Assembly (NCBI GenBank): GCA_032622095.1
Contig: CP136066.1
Location: 108,647,319-108,711,318 of the forward strand
Length of the DNA stretch: 64,000 nucleotides
Direction: 5' to 3'
From: Siphonodentalium dalli
Taxonomy: Eukaryota; Mollusca; Scaphopoda; Gadilida; Siphonodentaliidae
This document shows, piece by piece, positions 10,441-22,301 of this stretch. Made by a program: the position numbers and the translations under genes. The notes under the pieces were generated by a model that was not told the DNA's origin, ran no database searches, and saw only the letters and a list, made by a program, of their open reading frames with translations. Numbering within the stretch: position 1 is the stretch's first letter; each line of letters starts with the position of its first letter.

Positions 10441-11284
10441 AAATTTGTGGATATGAATTAAGTTATGATATATTTCAGGGTTTTGTCCATCAATTTTGAC
10501 ATTTTGATTACTTTAGCCATGTTTAGCCATGTTTGTTTACAAAGAGAATAGCCAGTAGTGACATTACAGGTAGTCGGTTTGAACGAGAAACCGGCGAATT
10601 CATGCATGAATAAACAATAATGTACTATTTTCCCATTTCAATTTCTTTGTTTCTCTACTAGTATATGAGTACTATCCCTCAGTTATTTTGGGGGGAAACC
10701 CTAGAAGCCATTCAAAACAATATTTATAAACAGGTTGTTTACACAGTAACCATTGAGTTGGCTAATCACACCTCACCTTTCAGAGGGTGAAATGTCTTAT
10801 TCTTATTCTTAAAATAAGCTTGCAATTTGGATTGTAGAAAATTATAAAAATAAAGGTGTCCTTATCTCCACGAACATGTGTACAAACACATGGAAAACAA
10901 TACCAGGCGGAATTTAGGTAAATTTGTACTAAAATAAAAAATATATACTGATTTGTTTCAGTTATTTAAAACCACACGACAAAACTGAATGTCCTTTTGT
11001 ATTTTCTTGCTATATCAATGCTACAGGTATGCTGATTCAATGGTCCGAACACATACATGTACAGTATATAAAGCTGTGAGCAACATTGTGCTTGACTTTG
11101 AAACAGGTACATTAAATATCACATTATTGTCACCTTTCGTACTTTACCTATTCTAGTCAAAACATTGCATGCAGGTTGTTTACACAGTCACTTCAGCAAG
11201 TGTGGGAGATAATCACTTTCAGACACCAACTTTTTTTCATCGGTACATGCATAGCAATACATATATGGACACCTTAGCATTTTA
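10441..11284. other. No gene recognised
   Basis: AT-rich interval inside the symmetric 10.3-16.4 kb region. The short frame at 11169 onward runs into the GTTTCGG array and is not protein-like. Confidence 0.4.
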
Positions 11285-11402
11285 TGGGTCCGTGTCGTTT
11301 CGGTCCAGAGTCGTTTCGGCTGGGACGTTTCGGCCGGGACGTTTCGGCTCAGTTTTAAGCCGAAACGTCTCACTTATTGAGCCGAATCGTCTCAACTTTT
11401 TC
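11285..11402. repeat. GTTTCGGCYGGGAC motif array (left)
   Basis: The core GACGTTTCGGC (complement GCCGAAACGTC) is repeated six to seven times at spacings of roughly 15-20 bp. The orientation flips near 11355, giving an internal hairpin. An inverted counterpart is at 15905-16012. Confidence 0.7.
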
Positions 11403-11740
11403 TGACGATGATATTTTCTTTGAATATTTCGTGCATTTATGAGTTGTTATGAGGGAATTTTGTTATGAAATGTGACTTTTGATGACAATTTCGTTGCGTA
11501 ATTCAGTAATGTATTTATGACTTATACCAAAGATATTTGAATACAATGTGACTATAGCGGTGATTTTCTTTGCGTATTTGTGAATGAAATGTGACTTTGT
11601 TTGATGTTATTCACACTTTAACTCGGTTGTTTGCATTACATCTGTCACTCAGACACATAGTGAGAACTGATTAGAGGTTGTTTCTGACAACCGGCCAACT
11701 TCTATCAGTGTTTATTTAGGGTTCCTAGAGTATATTAAGC

Positions 11741-11925
11741 ATGGGATGCTGCTCTGTTCATATCATCTTGAAATCGTTCAACATGCCGTACAACCTTCGT
11801 CGACAAGCTACAACCGAAGAAAGCCCTCCCGACAACCCTTGCATCAAGTGTGGGAAAGACGTCTCGTCATACCAACAAGCCGTAGACTGCGACTCGTGTG
11901 GTCGTTGGCAGCACCGAAAATTTTA
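11741..11925 (+). pseudogene. Truncated PHD-finger ORF, retrotransposon ORF1 remnant
   Basis: The reading frame has a probable internal start MPYNLRRQ at 11783. It contains a zinc-binding pattern CIKCGK...VDCDSCGRWQH, the first half of a PHD/RING-type finger. Such fingers are common in ORF1 proteins of invertebrate non-LTR elements. The frame is cut right after WQHRK, where AT-rich tandem sequence begins, so the second half of the finger is missing. A host PHD exon is possible but less likely in this context. Confidence 0.45.
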
Positions 11926-12106
11926 ATCCAATTGTAAATATATTATACTACTATTATACTATCTATACTTAATTACTGATTTTATCTATATATATTTTTA
12001 CAAATAATATATACTAAATATATATTAATTTGAATTTAAATCCAATTGTAAATATATTATACTACAATTATACTATCTATACTTAATTACTGATTTTATC
12101 TATATA
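11924..12106. repeat. AT-rich tandem duplication, period 114 bp
   Basis: AATCCAATTGTAAATATA starts at 11924 and again at 12038. Both copies continue through ATACTATCTATACTTAAT and TACTGATTTTATC. The first copy begins exactly where the PHD-finger frame is cut. Confidence 0.75.
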
Positions 12107-12495
12107 TTTTTTCGCCACCCCCTTTCAATTAGGCATTCTACAGCATCTTAAAAGCATACCGACAATGTCAAAACAAAGACAATGAAACCTTGAGACAACA
12201 TGGCGAAATCTTATCACTCCAGTCTCAGTACTGAAACAACACTGCACCGCCGACAAATACCTCTAATCATAAGCCAACGGCAAGGTGTCAACCAACCACG
12301 CATTAAGCTGTGAGATAAGATATGAGATAAGCCGTCAATTAGCACATCCTAAATATACCTCATACTATTTTGTGACTCCATAATTCATATCTCCATTATA
12401 TATAAGAGATTATTCAAAGTAATATATAATCAATTTGTAGATATTTTTTACAATATCATGATTCAAAGCTCCCTCTCTTTATATATATATGCCAT
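12107..12495. other. No feature recognised
   Basis: AT-rich, no protein-like frame. Confidence 0.4.
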
Positions 12496-12741
12496 TCAGC
12501 ACCAGCTCCCTTGTTGTTTCGTTGTTTGTTTTCCTGTGTTTATCGCATAATTCCTTTGTTGTACATTGATGTTTGGAATAGAAGTATTTAATCCATTATT
12601 TGATACATCTAATCCATTTGGTTCAGCCATGTTGCTGTCTGAGATAGTTATATCTAAACCAGTCTCATCTTCAAATAAATCATTCCTCATAATCGATGTA
12701 AGGTTTCCAAAAGTTTCGAATGAATCCTCTCCAGTCGCCAT
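12496..12741 (-). CDS. Unassigned ORF, 81 residues, possible first exon or element-encoded protein
   Basis: The frame starts with a good initiation context (CATCATGGCG) and encodes an acidic, Asn/Ser-rich sequence (MATGEDSFETFGNLTS...) without membrane segments or recognised motifs. It lies inside the inverted-array region together with the PHD remnant, so it may belong to a mobile element. I do not recognise the family. It is listed because composition and start context are better than those of neighbouring frames. Confidence 0.22.
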   Translation of the reverse strand: MATGEDSFETFGNLTSIMRNDLFEDETGLDITISDSNMAEPNGLDVSNNGLNTSIPNINVQQRNYAINTGKQTTKQQGSWC

Positions 12742-12883
12742 GATGCCAGTACTTAATTAATCACGCATCGCTAAACACGGGAGCTTCTAATTAACACGTC
12801 CTTCTGCTACAGTTAACAGATTTGACGTTTTACACTCATATGTGTAAGTATATAATGAGCCAAATCTCATTTCAGAGCTGCCA

Positions 12884-12977
12884 TTAACCATTTTGTGATG
12901 GGAGCTGTGCTGGTGCAGCATTAAAGATCATGTGCCAGTGCATTCTCTTATATATGCGAGCCTTGCATATATACACA
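12884..12977. mobile_element. Fragment of double-hairpin MITE, inverted
   Basis: It begins TTAACCATTTTGTGATG and continues GTGCTGGTGCAGCATTAAAG into half of the GCCAGTGCATTCTC hairpin, the right end of the family in reverse. The rest is missing. Confidence 0.6.
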
Positions 12978-13185
12978 GAACGACACGATGTGTAAATGGG
13001 TTTGTCGACACGGCACGGGTGCTGTCGCGGAAGGATTTTTGTGCCATCATTAATTATCTTCATGTCAACAGGTCTCCCAGACATTCTTGTTGCTGATAGT
13101 GGCTTTATGAATGGAATTTTATCCCATGTTTATCTCAGATACAAATTGCCTGTTTGAAAGATAAAGTTTATTTTTACTATTAATA

Positions 13186-13291
13186 TTAACCATTTCATGA
13201 CCAGAGTTGTGCTGGTGAGACCCTGTGCTTGTGCATTCTCTTATATATGCTCCCATGGGAAGCCTCCCATATAAAAGTGAATGCACTGGCT
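13186..13291. mobile_element. Internally deleted double-hairpin MITE
   Basis: TTAACCATTTCATGACC followed by CCCTGTGCTTGTGCATTC and one shortened hairpin ending GAATGCACTGGC. The right terminus is absent. Confidence 0.55.
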
Positions 13292-13378
13292 TTCCAGGTC
13301 ATGGTAATTTTGTTAAGGCAATAGGCATCCAAATAAATGATGTATGTCATATTCTTGCAGGGATGTCGCCACTGTGTT

Positions 13379-13391
13379 GGGGGGGGGGGGG
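13379..13391 (+). repeat. Poly-G run (13 G)
   Basis: Uninterrupted guanine homopolymer. Confidence 0.9.
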
Positions 13392-13424
13392 TGATTTACA
13401 GATTTGTTCAATGAAATGTAATTT

Positions 13425-15290
13425 TTGAGCTCACATCTTCTCTAGACTGAATGGGTTCATATTTGGTGTAGATGTTCCCTAGGTGACTTACATTCATATT
13501 CGTTTAAATGAGGTCACTCTATCAAATGGTTATGAAGGCAGGGCCATAACTCTTGCTCTCCATAGTAATAATTAATTCTTAAAAACTACCTCTTCTGCTG
13601 TACCATCAGGTTGAACGGGTTCATATTTGGTATGAACAGTCCTTGGGTGACCTGGAGTTCAGATTTTTTTCTTCAAATGGGGTCATTGGTTTTAAATGGG
13701 GTCAACTTGTCAACTAGGGGTCAAGCAAAGGAAAGTTTTCCTCTTAATATGCTTCCTTCACACAGACCATCAGGTCTATTTTATTGATATTTAGTATGAA
13801 GGGTTCTTTGGTATCTGGGATTCAAATTTATTCAGATGGGGTCACCAGATTAAATAGACTGGGACCAGGGACATAACTGTATGTCTCTATAGTAATACTT
13901 AGAGATGGGCGGTATTGAAATTTCAAGCTCGGTATCGGTATCGGTAAATTTTCGTCGATTTACCGCGGTATCGGTACGGTAATCGGTATTGCTATTAAAT
14001 TACAAAACCAGAGCAGATATTCCCGGTAAATTGCGGTAATTCAAGTTTTTAACTGAACAATATGCATGTATATATGCCCACGGATTTACTACATTCGTGA
14101 CAACAGCTAAATGAGGCAACACAATGACCTACACAATTATTCAATTAAGTGATATTCACACATCTGTTTGATGATTTACAAGCACGCCGTCGCATCCCTT
14201 TTGAAAAGAATAAGAGATTGCATCATTGCATGGCTACAATATCTAACGTGTCAATTTCGTAACATTTTCGCGAGTGAATAGAATTGTGAGTAGTAATCAG
14301 TGAGCACAATTCACAACTCCCTATAAATAGCCGCAACGCGAAATAAATCTTAGAATTTAATCAATTGATGGATCTGTTCTATTTTTAGAAAGTGAAAGTA
14401 GATTATTATGATTCACTGTACAAATGAAATCGGACCTTATTTCTGTTAATGCCGCTTGCATTGTGGTGTCTTTGAAGTCGCCAAAGCCACGTGCTATACG
14501 GACTGCCACCGCCTGGGCATTACACAGTGACAGGCAGTGTGTCATTGACGACGTTACAATGTAACAATACGTTACATCACAGCTTCTTTGATACACTGTG
14601 TATCTATTCTAACAACTGCATTGATTGTTAGGCCCGTAACTAGGTCAACCATCTGTGAGTGTGTATTCCTTTTGCTCGCTCAATGTCTGTCAAACTGATA
14701 ACAGGTCACCGACACGGTCAGCTGAGTTCTTATCAAGTGGCTGCTTTTTACCAGTCGGGTTCTTTGTGATGGTCTGATGGATTTGTATAATTCTGAGATT
14801 AATTGTAATTAAAGTACCAAATCAAAACTGTTTACTGAGAAACTTTACTCAATACGAAGACACACAAGTTGGCAACACATGAATAATTTCAATACCGAAA
14901 AGTCGGTATGTTTAGTTTTGATTCGGTACGGTAAATCGGTATTACGCTGATACCGATACCGCACGGTAAATACCGAGTACCGCCCATCTCTAGTAATACT
15001 TAAAAATGTCTTCTCAAGAGAGGTTGGACTATTTAGCTTACATATAGTATGGAGGATCCTTTAGTGACTGAGATTCAGATTTGTTAACATGAGGTCAACC
15101 TGTCAAGAAATGACGGGGCTATGGGGACTTCACTTAAAACATCTACCTTGGAACTACCTGACTGATTAATCTTGACATATATATGTTGTTTTCGGGTTCA
15201 TTGATAATTGGGCTTCAAACATGTCTAAATAGTTTATAAAACGGTGCTTGTGAGATTGGAAATTTCGAACAATTGAGAAAGTTTGAGACG
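13425..15290. repeat. Tandem-repeat element (~170-bp unit), split by a hAT insertion
   Basis: Blocks such as GGTTCATATTTGGTRTGAA, GGTGACCTGGAGTTCAGAT, AAATGGGGTCA and CATAGTAATACTTA recur in 13425-13891 and continue at 15001-15290. The interruption is exactly the hAT element 13900-14992. The organisation (degenerate ~160-180 bp units) matches the pearl-like elements at 21670-22266, 38157-40244, 46905-47790 and 47940-48590. Confidence 0.65.
13900..14992. mobile_element. Non-autonomous hAT element with perfect 8-bp target duplication
   Basis: The termini are TAGAGATGGGCGGTA and TACCGCCCATCTCTA (inner base differs slightly). They are flanked by GTAATACT at 13892-13899 and again at 14993-15000. 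The 8-bp duplication and TAGAGATGGG end are typical of hAT. Both subterminal regions are full of CGGTATCGG words. No intact transposase is present; the 79-codon minus frame at 14357-14596 shows no recognised domain. Confidence 0.9.
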
Positions 15291-15409
15291 ACCGTCAGTT
15301 GTGAAATTCTAACCTAAGACTTGGGAATCTGGAGCCCGGTCAGGAGGGGATATGTTGAGCTGGAGGGGGATCTGTAGTGTTCCATTGGTAATTTAAAGGT
15401 AGATATTCG

Positions 15410-15565
15410 CTGATCGACATGAAGCCTCTCTAGCCACATATCCTGTGTAGATCCGCTTCTTTTAAAGTGATTATGAAAAGTTCTGACTGTTATGGTCTCA
15501 AGAGTCCCAGTCTTATCAGTCTTTGCAGTCTGGTGAGCGACCCCACAGTCTTTGACTGTCTTGTT
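15410..15565. repeat. Dispersed repeat shared with 57870-57990
   Basis: About 115 bp, read on the minus strand as GTCGCTCACCAGACTGC... through AGAACTTTTCATAATCAC, recurs on the plus strand at 57870-57990. Both copies keep the same open frame (CGVAHQTAKTDKTGTLET and onward). I do not recognise a protein family. Confidence 0.6.
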
Positions 15566-15569
15566 CATA

Positions 15570-15682
15570 TACAGTTGTAGTCACAATATATTAGCGATAT
15601 TATTCATTTTTATGGTTTCGGACTAAAACTATAAAAATAAATAACATCGCTTAAATGGTCAATTATTGTGACTACAACTGTA
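15570..15682. mobile_element. Tc1/mariner-type MITE, 109 bp
   Basis: TA at both sides; the termini CAGTTGTAGTCACAATA and TATTGTGACTACAACTG (one base off) are inverted repeats. It is too short to code. Confidence 0.85.
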
Positions 15683-15904
15683 TATGTGACATTGTTTCGT
15701 TTGTTCATATATTCCGTTTGTGCTTTTACTTTGTCGTTTATTTATGTTTAAATTTGCTGAAATAAATTGTTATCCATCTCGCCAAATCTGTCATAATCTC
15801 CAACAACACACCATAAAGTGATGAAATAAATCAGCTTAAGTAGTGATTAAGCTGTATAAGCCGAGTTAATCCCCTGCAATCAACTCCAATTAACACATAC
15901 AATA

Positions 15905-16012
15905 TATGGGGCCGAAACGTCCCGGCCGAAACGTCACAGCCGAAACGTCCCTGGACCGAAAAGGTCTGAGCCGAAACGTCTCCGGACCGAAACGACCCGT
16001 TCCCCATTTTAT
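15905..16012. repeat. GCCGAAACGTC motif array (right)
   Basis: Six copies of CCGAAACG, most within GCCGAAACGTC. It is in inverse orientation to the array at 11285-11402. Confidence 0.7.
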
Positions 16013-16264
16013 CAGCTCACAAAACGTCCCTGCCACCATGCGACTAGTGCATGGTACAGATGAAGTCATCACCAGCCCCATCAAGTTTGTATACTGTTCA
16101 TTGTTTTTTCCTTGTTGTTATCTGCCAAATAATGTTATCTGCCAAATAAATCATTACAACCCTATGACAACTACCCAATCTTATACCTCCCAACAACCAT
16201 TTGGTTTATAGAGAGAGAGAACAAAAAGCAAAGAGACACGTACGGTACCAAAGAAAAACAACTA

Positions 16265-16390
16265 TAATACTATATTCTCAAATCCCTTGGGCCGAGCCAG
16301 CCCGGGGCGAGCTGGCTCAGGGCGAGCTGGCCCAGGTCGACTGGACCCTGGGACTTATATAGCTGGCCCATTTCCAAAAATTAGAGTCGG
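16265..16390. repeat. GC-rich GAGCTGGC-motif arm (right)
   Basis: GCCAGCCCGGGGCGAG, GAGCTGGCTCAGGG and GAGCTGGCCCAGG repeat at about 18-bp spacing, mirroring the island at 10290-10440. Confidence 0.5.
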
Positions 16391-17785
16391 AGCCAATTAA
16401 TGCAACCCTTTTAATTTGAAGTTTTATATAATAAAAAAGTCAGTACTAGCAGATGACACTTAATTACTCATCGTTGGTCCGAAAAGTCATAGATCGATCA
16501 TTGTTGACTCGATTTTGTGCCTTATGAGTTTTATGTTCACTCAAAAGCATGTGATGGAGTTGGAAAGTTTGATCTTTTTTCACGATTTCTTTACTGATCA
16601 AGCTGTCGTTTGAGGACAATAATAGCGTCAATCTTCATTTGGTGCCAAACAAACGACATTATGCTTGTTACAAACGTTACGAACGGAGCAGAAATTATTG
16701 TCAATCACATGATTGAAAGAAACCGGCAGATATGGTTTCTATTTTATGGAAAAGGTAATTTTTTCAGAGAAGCGGAAATGACCGATTTGTTGAGAATGCA
16801 TCCCTCATGCCAGTTTAGGTTTTAGTTGCTTCTGGGACTATTAATAATATAACATATACTTATATAGAATTATAGTCCCAGCCCCCAGGTTGTTTAGCGG
16901 GGGGGGGGGGGGGGGTGGAGACAAAAATTGTAAATAAAACTTTACATTATATAATTTATAACTTAGATAAGTTAGAACTAGTCGACTGTCTATATTCATA
17001 ATAATATTTATCATCGTCAATTGGAGAGATATATACACTTCACTACGAATATGATGAATATCTCACCTGATCAGTTGACAGGTTGAATAACCTTGGAAAT
17101 TAATTTGCTTCAAACTTTCATCGTTTTGCAGGTGTGTTCCATTTCTGATCGGATCAAGGACGCTCCGAGCTCCCGATTAACTTTCTTCGATGTAAGATAG
17201 ATGTTTTTGTTTTTTGTTTATATTTTCAATATGGGAGCTCAATATTGATTGTTGAAATTGAGTAATTTTGGTCTAAAAATACAATAGGCTTCCAAAGACA
17301 AAAGAAACAACATTTAGTAATCTACTCCGTTCAATTTTAGTTGCGCTGCACTGGTTGATGGAACACGACCATTGTTTGTGACGTCAAAATATACTTTCGT
17401 TTTAAGAAGCAGGTGCGCGTGAGTGAAGGACGAATACGTTTTCTTGTTTTTTACTGCTAAAATACCGCATTCACACCACGGAACCTATGAGTTGCGCTTA
17501 TTTCATGGTTCGACCTTCGATTGGTAAGACTTTTTCAATAAACATGTCGGACTAATAATGACATAATCCATATATCGGTACTCGGTAATGACTATGTTAG
17601 TATGTATAGTCTTTTTGCAGGATGTTCAAAGCAAATTCAAATCTGTATTGTGAATTCGACAGAAGAACAAAAAGAGCAAGAAGTGTCTGTATCTGTATGT
17701 GTTTCAGCGCTGGAGCCTCTCGACTGTATTTGCTCTGTGGGAGGACTACTAGTATGCTGTTTTATCCGTTGTTTCCTCGCATGTG
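16391..17785. other. No gene recognised; contains a 17-G run
   Basis: A guanine homopolymer sits at 16899-16915. Otherwise no domain, splice-flanked exon or terminal inverted repeat is recognised. Confidence 0.45.
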
Positions 17786-17789
17786 CTAT

Positions 17790-19600
17790 CCTCCAGGCTA
17801 GCTGTTCCACTCCTCGATAGCTCGAACAAAGAACGAGTGTCTAAATTGTGCCGTGTTAGCTCGTATCCTTTCGATGGAGTTAGAGTTAATACACTCCTCC
17901 TTTTCGAGGCAATCTCACACGACTTCCCAGTCGAGTAAATTTTGGGCTGAAGTTTGTTTAAATGTGCCACCCTCCTCCCCCAAGCCCACCCACCCTACAA
18001 GTGTTTTTTCGTATAGTGTTTTTGAAACGCGTCTCTTTGTGGTGTCATTCTTTTGGTATGCCCGTTATTTCGTAAAGGTGATTTTTAACGAAATAACGGG
18101 TATGTTAGAGTTATATTTCTTTGAAAAAATCAAAACATTGGGCGACAAATTTCCTCGACGGGGAAGTCGTATGATATTGCCCTTTTCGACCGGGTTTGAT
18201 GTTATATAGCCTGGGTACTTTTTCGCCTTTATTTTCCTTCCTGTCTTTTTTGGTATTAGTATGTCTTTTGATCGAATAGCCGGCACCAGCCCATCCACTA
18301 CTCTGCCGAACAGCTTCATTCTCATCGTGTTTCTTCTTTGGTGTAGTGGCTCCATAAGTTGTTCCATTAGCATTTCAGTTACGGCCCCTTTTGTTCTTGC
18401 GTGGTAGTTGTTTTCGATGAATCGCACCCCTCTTTTGTTGATTCTTTCTATGGCGTTGATGTCTTTTTGTTGGTATGGATCCCAAACTTCTGCTGCATAT
18501 TCAAGGGTGGATCTTACTGTGGATTCATAGGCCATTTTTTTGTGTTTTTTGTCCGCTCTCCTAAGGTTTCGAAGGAGGAATCCAAGGGTACTGCCAGCTT
18601 TTCTTACTATCTTTGATATGTGGGATGACCAAGTGAGGGTGTTGGTGATGATTAGCCCTAGATACTGTGTTTCTTCAACTGTTTGGAGTATTTGGTTATC
18701 CAGCTGGTACATATGCGTTGACTTGGGTTTTATTGATAAGATGTTACATTTCTTCGCATTGAACCGCATGCCCCAAACAGCTGCCCATTTTTCTAATGAC
18801 TTCAGGTCTTCTTGAAGAGCAATATGGTCTTGTTGGCTTTTTATTTGGCGGTAAAGCATGCAGACAATCATCAGCGAAGAGTTTGACTTGCGATGTGACT
18901 GCTTGTGGTAAGTCATTTATGTGACACAGGAAGAGGAGAGGACCGAGTACAGTACCCTGTGGTACGCCGGACTCGACTGCTACGTGTTTTGAGAATTCTC
19001 CTTCCACTGCTACTCTCATCTGACGTTTTGTCAGGAAGGTGTCGATCCATTTGAGAGTTTGATTTGTAACACCATAGCTGTTAAGTTTGTGTAGTAGGCT
19101 TAGGTGAGGTACGTACTGTGTCGAATGCCTTTGAGAAATCCAATACTGCTATGTCTGTCTGGATGTCGTTATCGTAATTCTCCATCAGTTCATGTGTTAC
19201 ATTGATCAGTTGTGTCACGCAGGAGTGTCCAGAGCGGAATCCATGGTTTCTGTCAGTGAGGATGTCGTATTTTTCAAGGTGGTCTCTGATGTGCCGGCAT
19301 AGTATGTGCTCAAGGATTTTGCAGGCCACCGATGTTAGTGATACTGGCCTGTAATTTTCTGGCAGGTGGACGTCGCCCTTTTTAAATATTGGTGTGATGT
19401 TAGCCTCGAGCCAGTCAGTTGGTAATTCACCTGTGTCAAGCGATCGTTGGAATATCGTTGTGAGTGATGTTGCGGCTTCCTCGGCACAGATCTTCAAGAT
19501 TTTGTTTGGGATGCCATCGGGGCCAGGTGCTTTGGATGTTTTTATGTCTGATAGTAGTTTAGCTACCCCTGGGTAGCAACCAGAGCCATATGTCAATGGA
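17790..19600 (-). pseudogene. Non-LTR retrotransposon reverse transcriptase, frameshifted and 5'-truncated
   Basis: Read on the minus strand, this is an RT domain in order: KTSKAPGPDGIPNKILK (19500s), NYRPVSLTS (about 19340), FRSGHSCVTQLI, LDFSKAFDTV (catalytic Asp, about 19120), SGVPQGTVLGPLLF (about 18950), KLFADDC (catalytic FADD, about 18870), LEKWAAVWGMRFNAKKCN, YLGLIITNTLTW, RSTLEYAAEVWDPYQ. The C-terminal tail includes KGYELTRHNLDTRS then FVRAIEEWNS near 17810. The composition fits a Jockey/CR1-group element. Two 4-base insertions break the frame (near 19107 and 18858), and an imperfect foldback at about 17889-18195 splits the tail. The endonuclease and ORF1 are missing. It is non-functional. 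Confidence 0.85.
17889..18195. repeat. Imperfect foldback inside the retrotransposon 3' region
   Basis: CACACGACTTCCCAGTCGAG (17910s) is inverted as CATACGACTTCCCCGTCGAG on the other strand near 18150-18172. A tighter inner hairpin CCCGTTATTTCGT/ACGAAATAACGGG is at 18061-18100. It separates two parts of the RT C-terminal reading frame, so it is probably an insertion. Confidence 0.5.
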
Positions 19601-19971
19601 ATGAACTCCCATGTGATTGTAAGCTTCGCGTAGAAACTAGTGACAAATATCATAAGTACCTAAAATCACATTTCATTAATAAATACACGCGTTCCCAAAT
19701 ATCAAATAACAATCCAGTTTGTATGTAGTCTCTCTCCTATTATATATACTAAGGCAATACCAGCCAGCAGTCCCTTACAGCAGAGACTGTCCAGAAGAGC
19801 GGGCAGAAATTAATGAACTTCTCTTTATTCTCATAGTATAATCCTCCCTCTCCTGGCCAGCTCTCCCGGTGAGGAACAGGCCAACCAAATTTATGCCACA
19901 TTTCCTCCATGTGTTACTATTTGTCACTCATCTGAACAACAGTGCAAAAATAATCAACTTGTCTATAACCT
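19601..19971. other. No feature recognised
   Basis: Flank between the truncated retrotransposon and a TA-flanked element. Confidence 0.4.
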
Positions 19972-20279
19972 TACTCTTGGGCTCCAAATAAACATGCATG
20001 CACGTTTATTATTTTCTTCCAAGGAAATTTCCCCCCTGCACAGTGCTTATTTGGGTCTGCACGTTTATTAATTGTCAGGCTATGAAAATTGAAATCAGCA
20101 CAAACTCAAGATTCCTAAATGACTCTGATACCAAAATGATGCAGTGAGTTAATTTTTATCTTTATGCATGTATATGACACACATGTGAACATTTACATAC
20201 TGAATAAAACACCACATAACACATACTGTACTATGTTGATTCCTATACTTGACCTACACGAACTGTAAAAATAATGTTT

Positions 20280-21575
20280 AGGCCTAAAAAAAAATATACA
20301 TTTGTTTCCGCTAACGAGCTGAAAAAAATCAGGGTAGGTAGGTAGGCTTAACTTCTTTTTTTTTTCAGGATCTTTAAAAATACCTGTATAATACTTGTCA
20401 ATAACCCAAACTAGGCACTTCTTAGCCCCAATCAGGTTAACCCAAATGACAGAGGAACTAGAAACTCCAATTCAATCTTGCATATGCTTCAATATTTACA
20501 TATATACTAGTCTATATACTAATATAGTCTTTGATAATCCTAATATTTCCCATATGGTCTGGCGACAACTGGAGTCAGTCCAGCACCACTGCACTGTCAC
20601 ATATTGGAGTGACCGTCTTGTACCGATCTCTTAATGATGGCTTCACAACCCCACCTTCTCCTCTGCATTCAGTGAAGGATCTAGGTATTGTTTGGGGGAC
20701 ACCTGTTTTTGGGCAATGATATGCCAAAGGCATAACCTGAAGGCCTGAGTGGAGGAAGGTTTGGGAGGGGTGACCCCTTGCTGATGGTGGGGGTTCTCCC
20801 CCTGGAAATATTTTGAAAATCCATTGCATTTAGAGCTACATGTAATCTAGGGCACTTTGAGTCAGAATTTTGAATTTTACTGAGAGGTCAATTTGATCAA
20901 GTTTCTCAAGCAATAACTTTGGAAATTTTTATATATGTATGGATTGGAAATGCTTATAAGTTATTGTCAGATATCTTTTGGTTCCATGGATTATGCTTAT
21001 CCTGCTTGAAATGAGACTTACCATTATCACTCTAATTCATATAATAGGCTATTTTATAAAATTCAAGTGAGACACATACATAATATACTACATGCAGTAC
21101 AGAAACAATGTCTATTAAGTTAGTAATTTACTATTTATAGTACTAATCTCTATGTTAATTTTTCATTTGGTATTATGAGATCCCACCTGATAACCAGGTT
21201 GATTCGATCAAATTGTTAATGTTCCTGTACTGTATTTGATTGAAATACTGAAGTCTGAAGGCTGAATCTTAACAAACCTGAACTGAAACTATTTGAAGTT
21301 TTCACAGATGAAAGCTAGATAAAGCCAAACATACTTTACAGTATGATTCCAACTGTTAAACTTAAATCTTTTTGTAAACTTAAATTTCTTATGTCAATAT
21401 ATATAAATGTTTGCATCTTGTTATGATATGAATTGGGACCTAAATTTAAATAAAAAGATTTTTTTTTTTTGTCCAATTTTTTTTTTTATTATATGGCAAT
21501 AAAAAGTTTAGGGTCGGGGGTTTAAAATAGGGTCGGTCGGGTTAGCGGAAACAAATGTCTTTTTTTTTTAGGCCT
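20280..21575. mobile_element. Nested TIR element, AGGCCTAAAAAAAAA termini
   Basis: AGGCCTAAAAAAAAATATAC then ATTTGTTTCCGCTAAC on the left, and the complement GTTAGCGGAAACAAATGTC...AGGCCT on the right. Length 1.3 kb. There is no protein-like frame; the superfamily is not recognised. Confidence 0.65.
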
Positions 21576-21669
21576 TAACAGTTGATGTTTTGCTCAGAGT
21601 TTCCCCTGCACTATTATTTGGGTCTGCACTTTTATTAACATTCAATGAAATTTCCCTCCTGCACTATTA

Positions 21670-22266
21670 TTATACCCCCCGCAACGAAGTTAGGGGGGGT
21701 ATACTGGAGTCAGCTTGTCCGTCGTCCGTCCGTGGACACAAATTTGTCCAGAGTTTTTCTCAGTCGTTTTTTTATCAATTTCCGTGAAACTTGGTACAGA
21801 CATCAACCACCATGGGAACCTGTGCACCTGCAATTATGACGTCTGTCCGACATTTTTTGGTGGAGTTATCCCCCTTTTTCGACTTAGAAACTTTTTTTGC
21901 AACATGCATAATTTTGTCCGAGCTTTTATTCCTACATTTTTCGGTCAATGTTTTTTAATCTTGGCACTGTATTTAGTACCATGGGAACCTGTGCACCTGC
22001 GATTATGACGTCTGTCCGACATTTTTTGTGTGGAGTTATTCCCCTTTTTGGACTTAGAAATTTTTTGCAACATATATATTTTGTCCAAGCTTTTATTCCT
22101 ACATTTTTCGGTCAATAGGTTTAAGATTATAGGGTTATGGTTGTACACCTGCAATGGGAACTGTTATTTTATTATTTTAACTAAATGTTTACTGACATGT
22201 GAAACATCTTAGTATTTTAAAAACAGGGGGGTATCCGTAGTCCCATTGGGACAGTCACACCTCTAG
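21670..22266 (+). mobile_element. Pearl-like tandem-repeat element with Helitron-like 3' end
   Basis: It starts TTATACCCCCCGCAACG with a short CCCCCC/GGGGGGG hairpin. It contains just over two units of about 176 bp (ACCATGGGAACCTGTGCACC; GACGTCTGTCCGACATTTTT). It ends GTCCCATTGGGAC, about ten bases, then CTAG. A hairpin plus CTAG resembles a Helitron/HINE 3' end. Confidence 0.65.
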
Positions 22267-22301
22267 TTGGGGCCTGCACTTTTATTTGGAGCCCGAGAGT
22301 A

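Larger units (their letters stand above)
19972..22301. mobile_element. TA-flanked element, TIR CTCTYGGGCTCCAAATAA, carrying two nested elements
   Basis: TACTCTTGGGCTCCAAATAA at the left and TTATTTGGAGCCCGAGAGTA at the right form the outer inverted repeats. The internal words CCTGCACTATTATT and GGGTCTGCACTTTTATTAA recur on both sides of a large insertion. Two other elements lie inside (20280-21575 and 21670-22266). A related element is at 22884-23392. TA target choice suggests a Tc1/mariner-like origin. There is no transposase. Confidence 0.65.
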
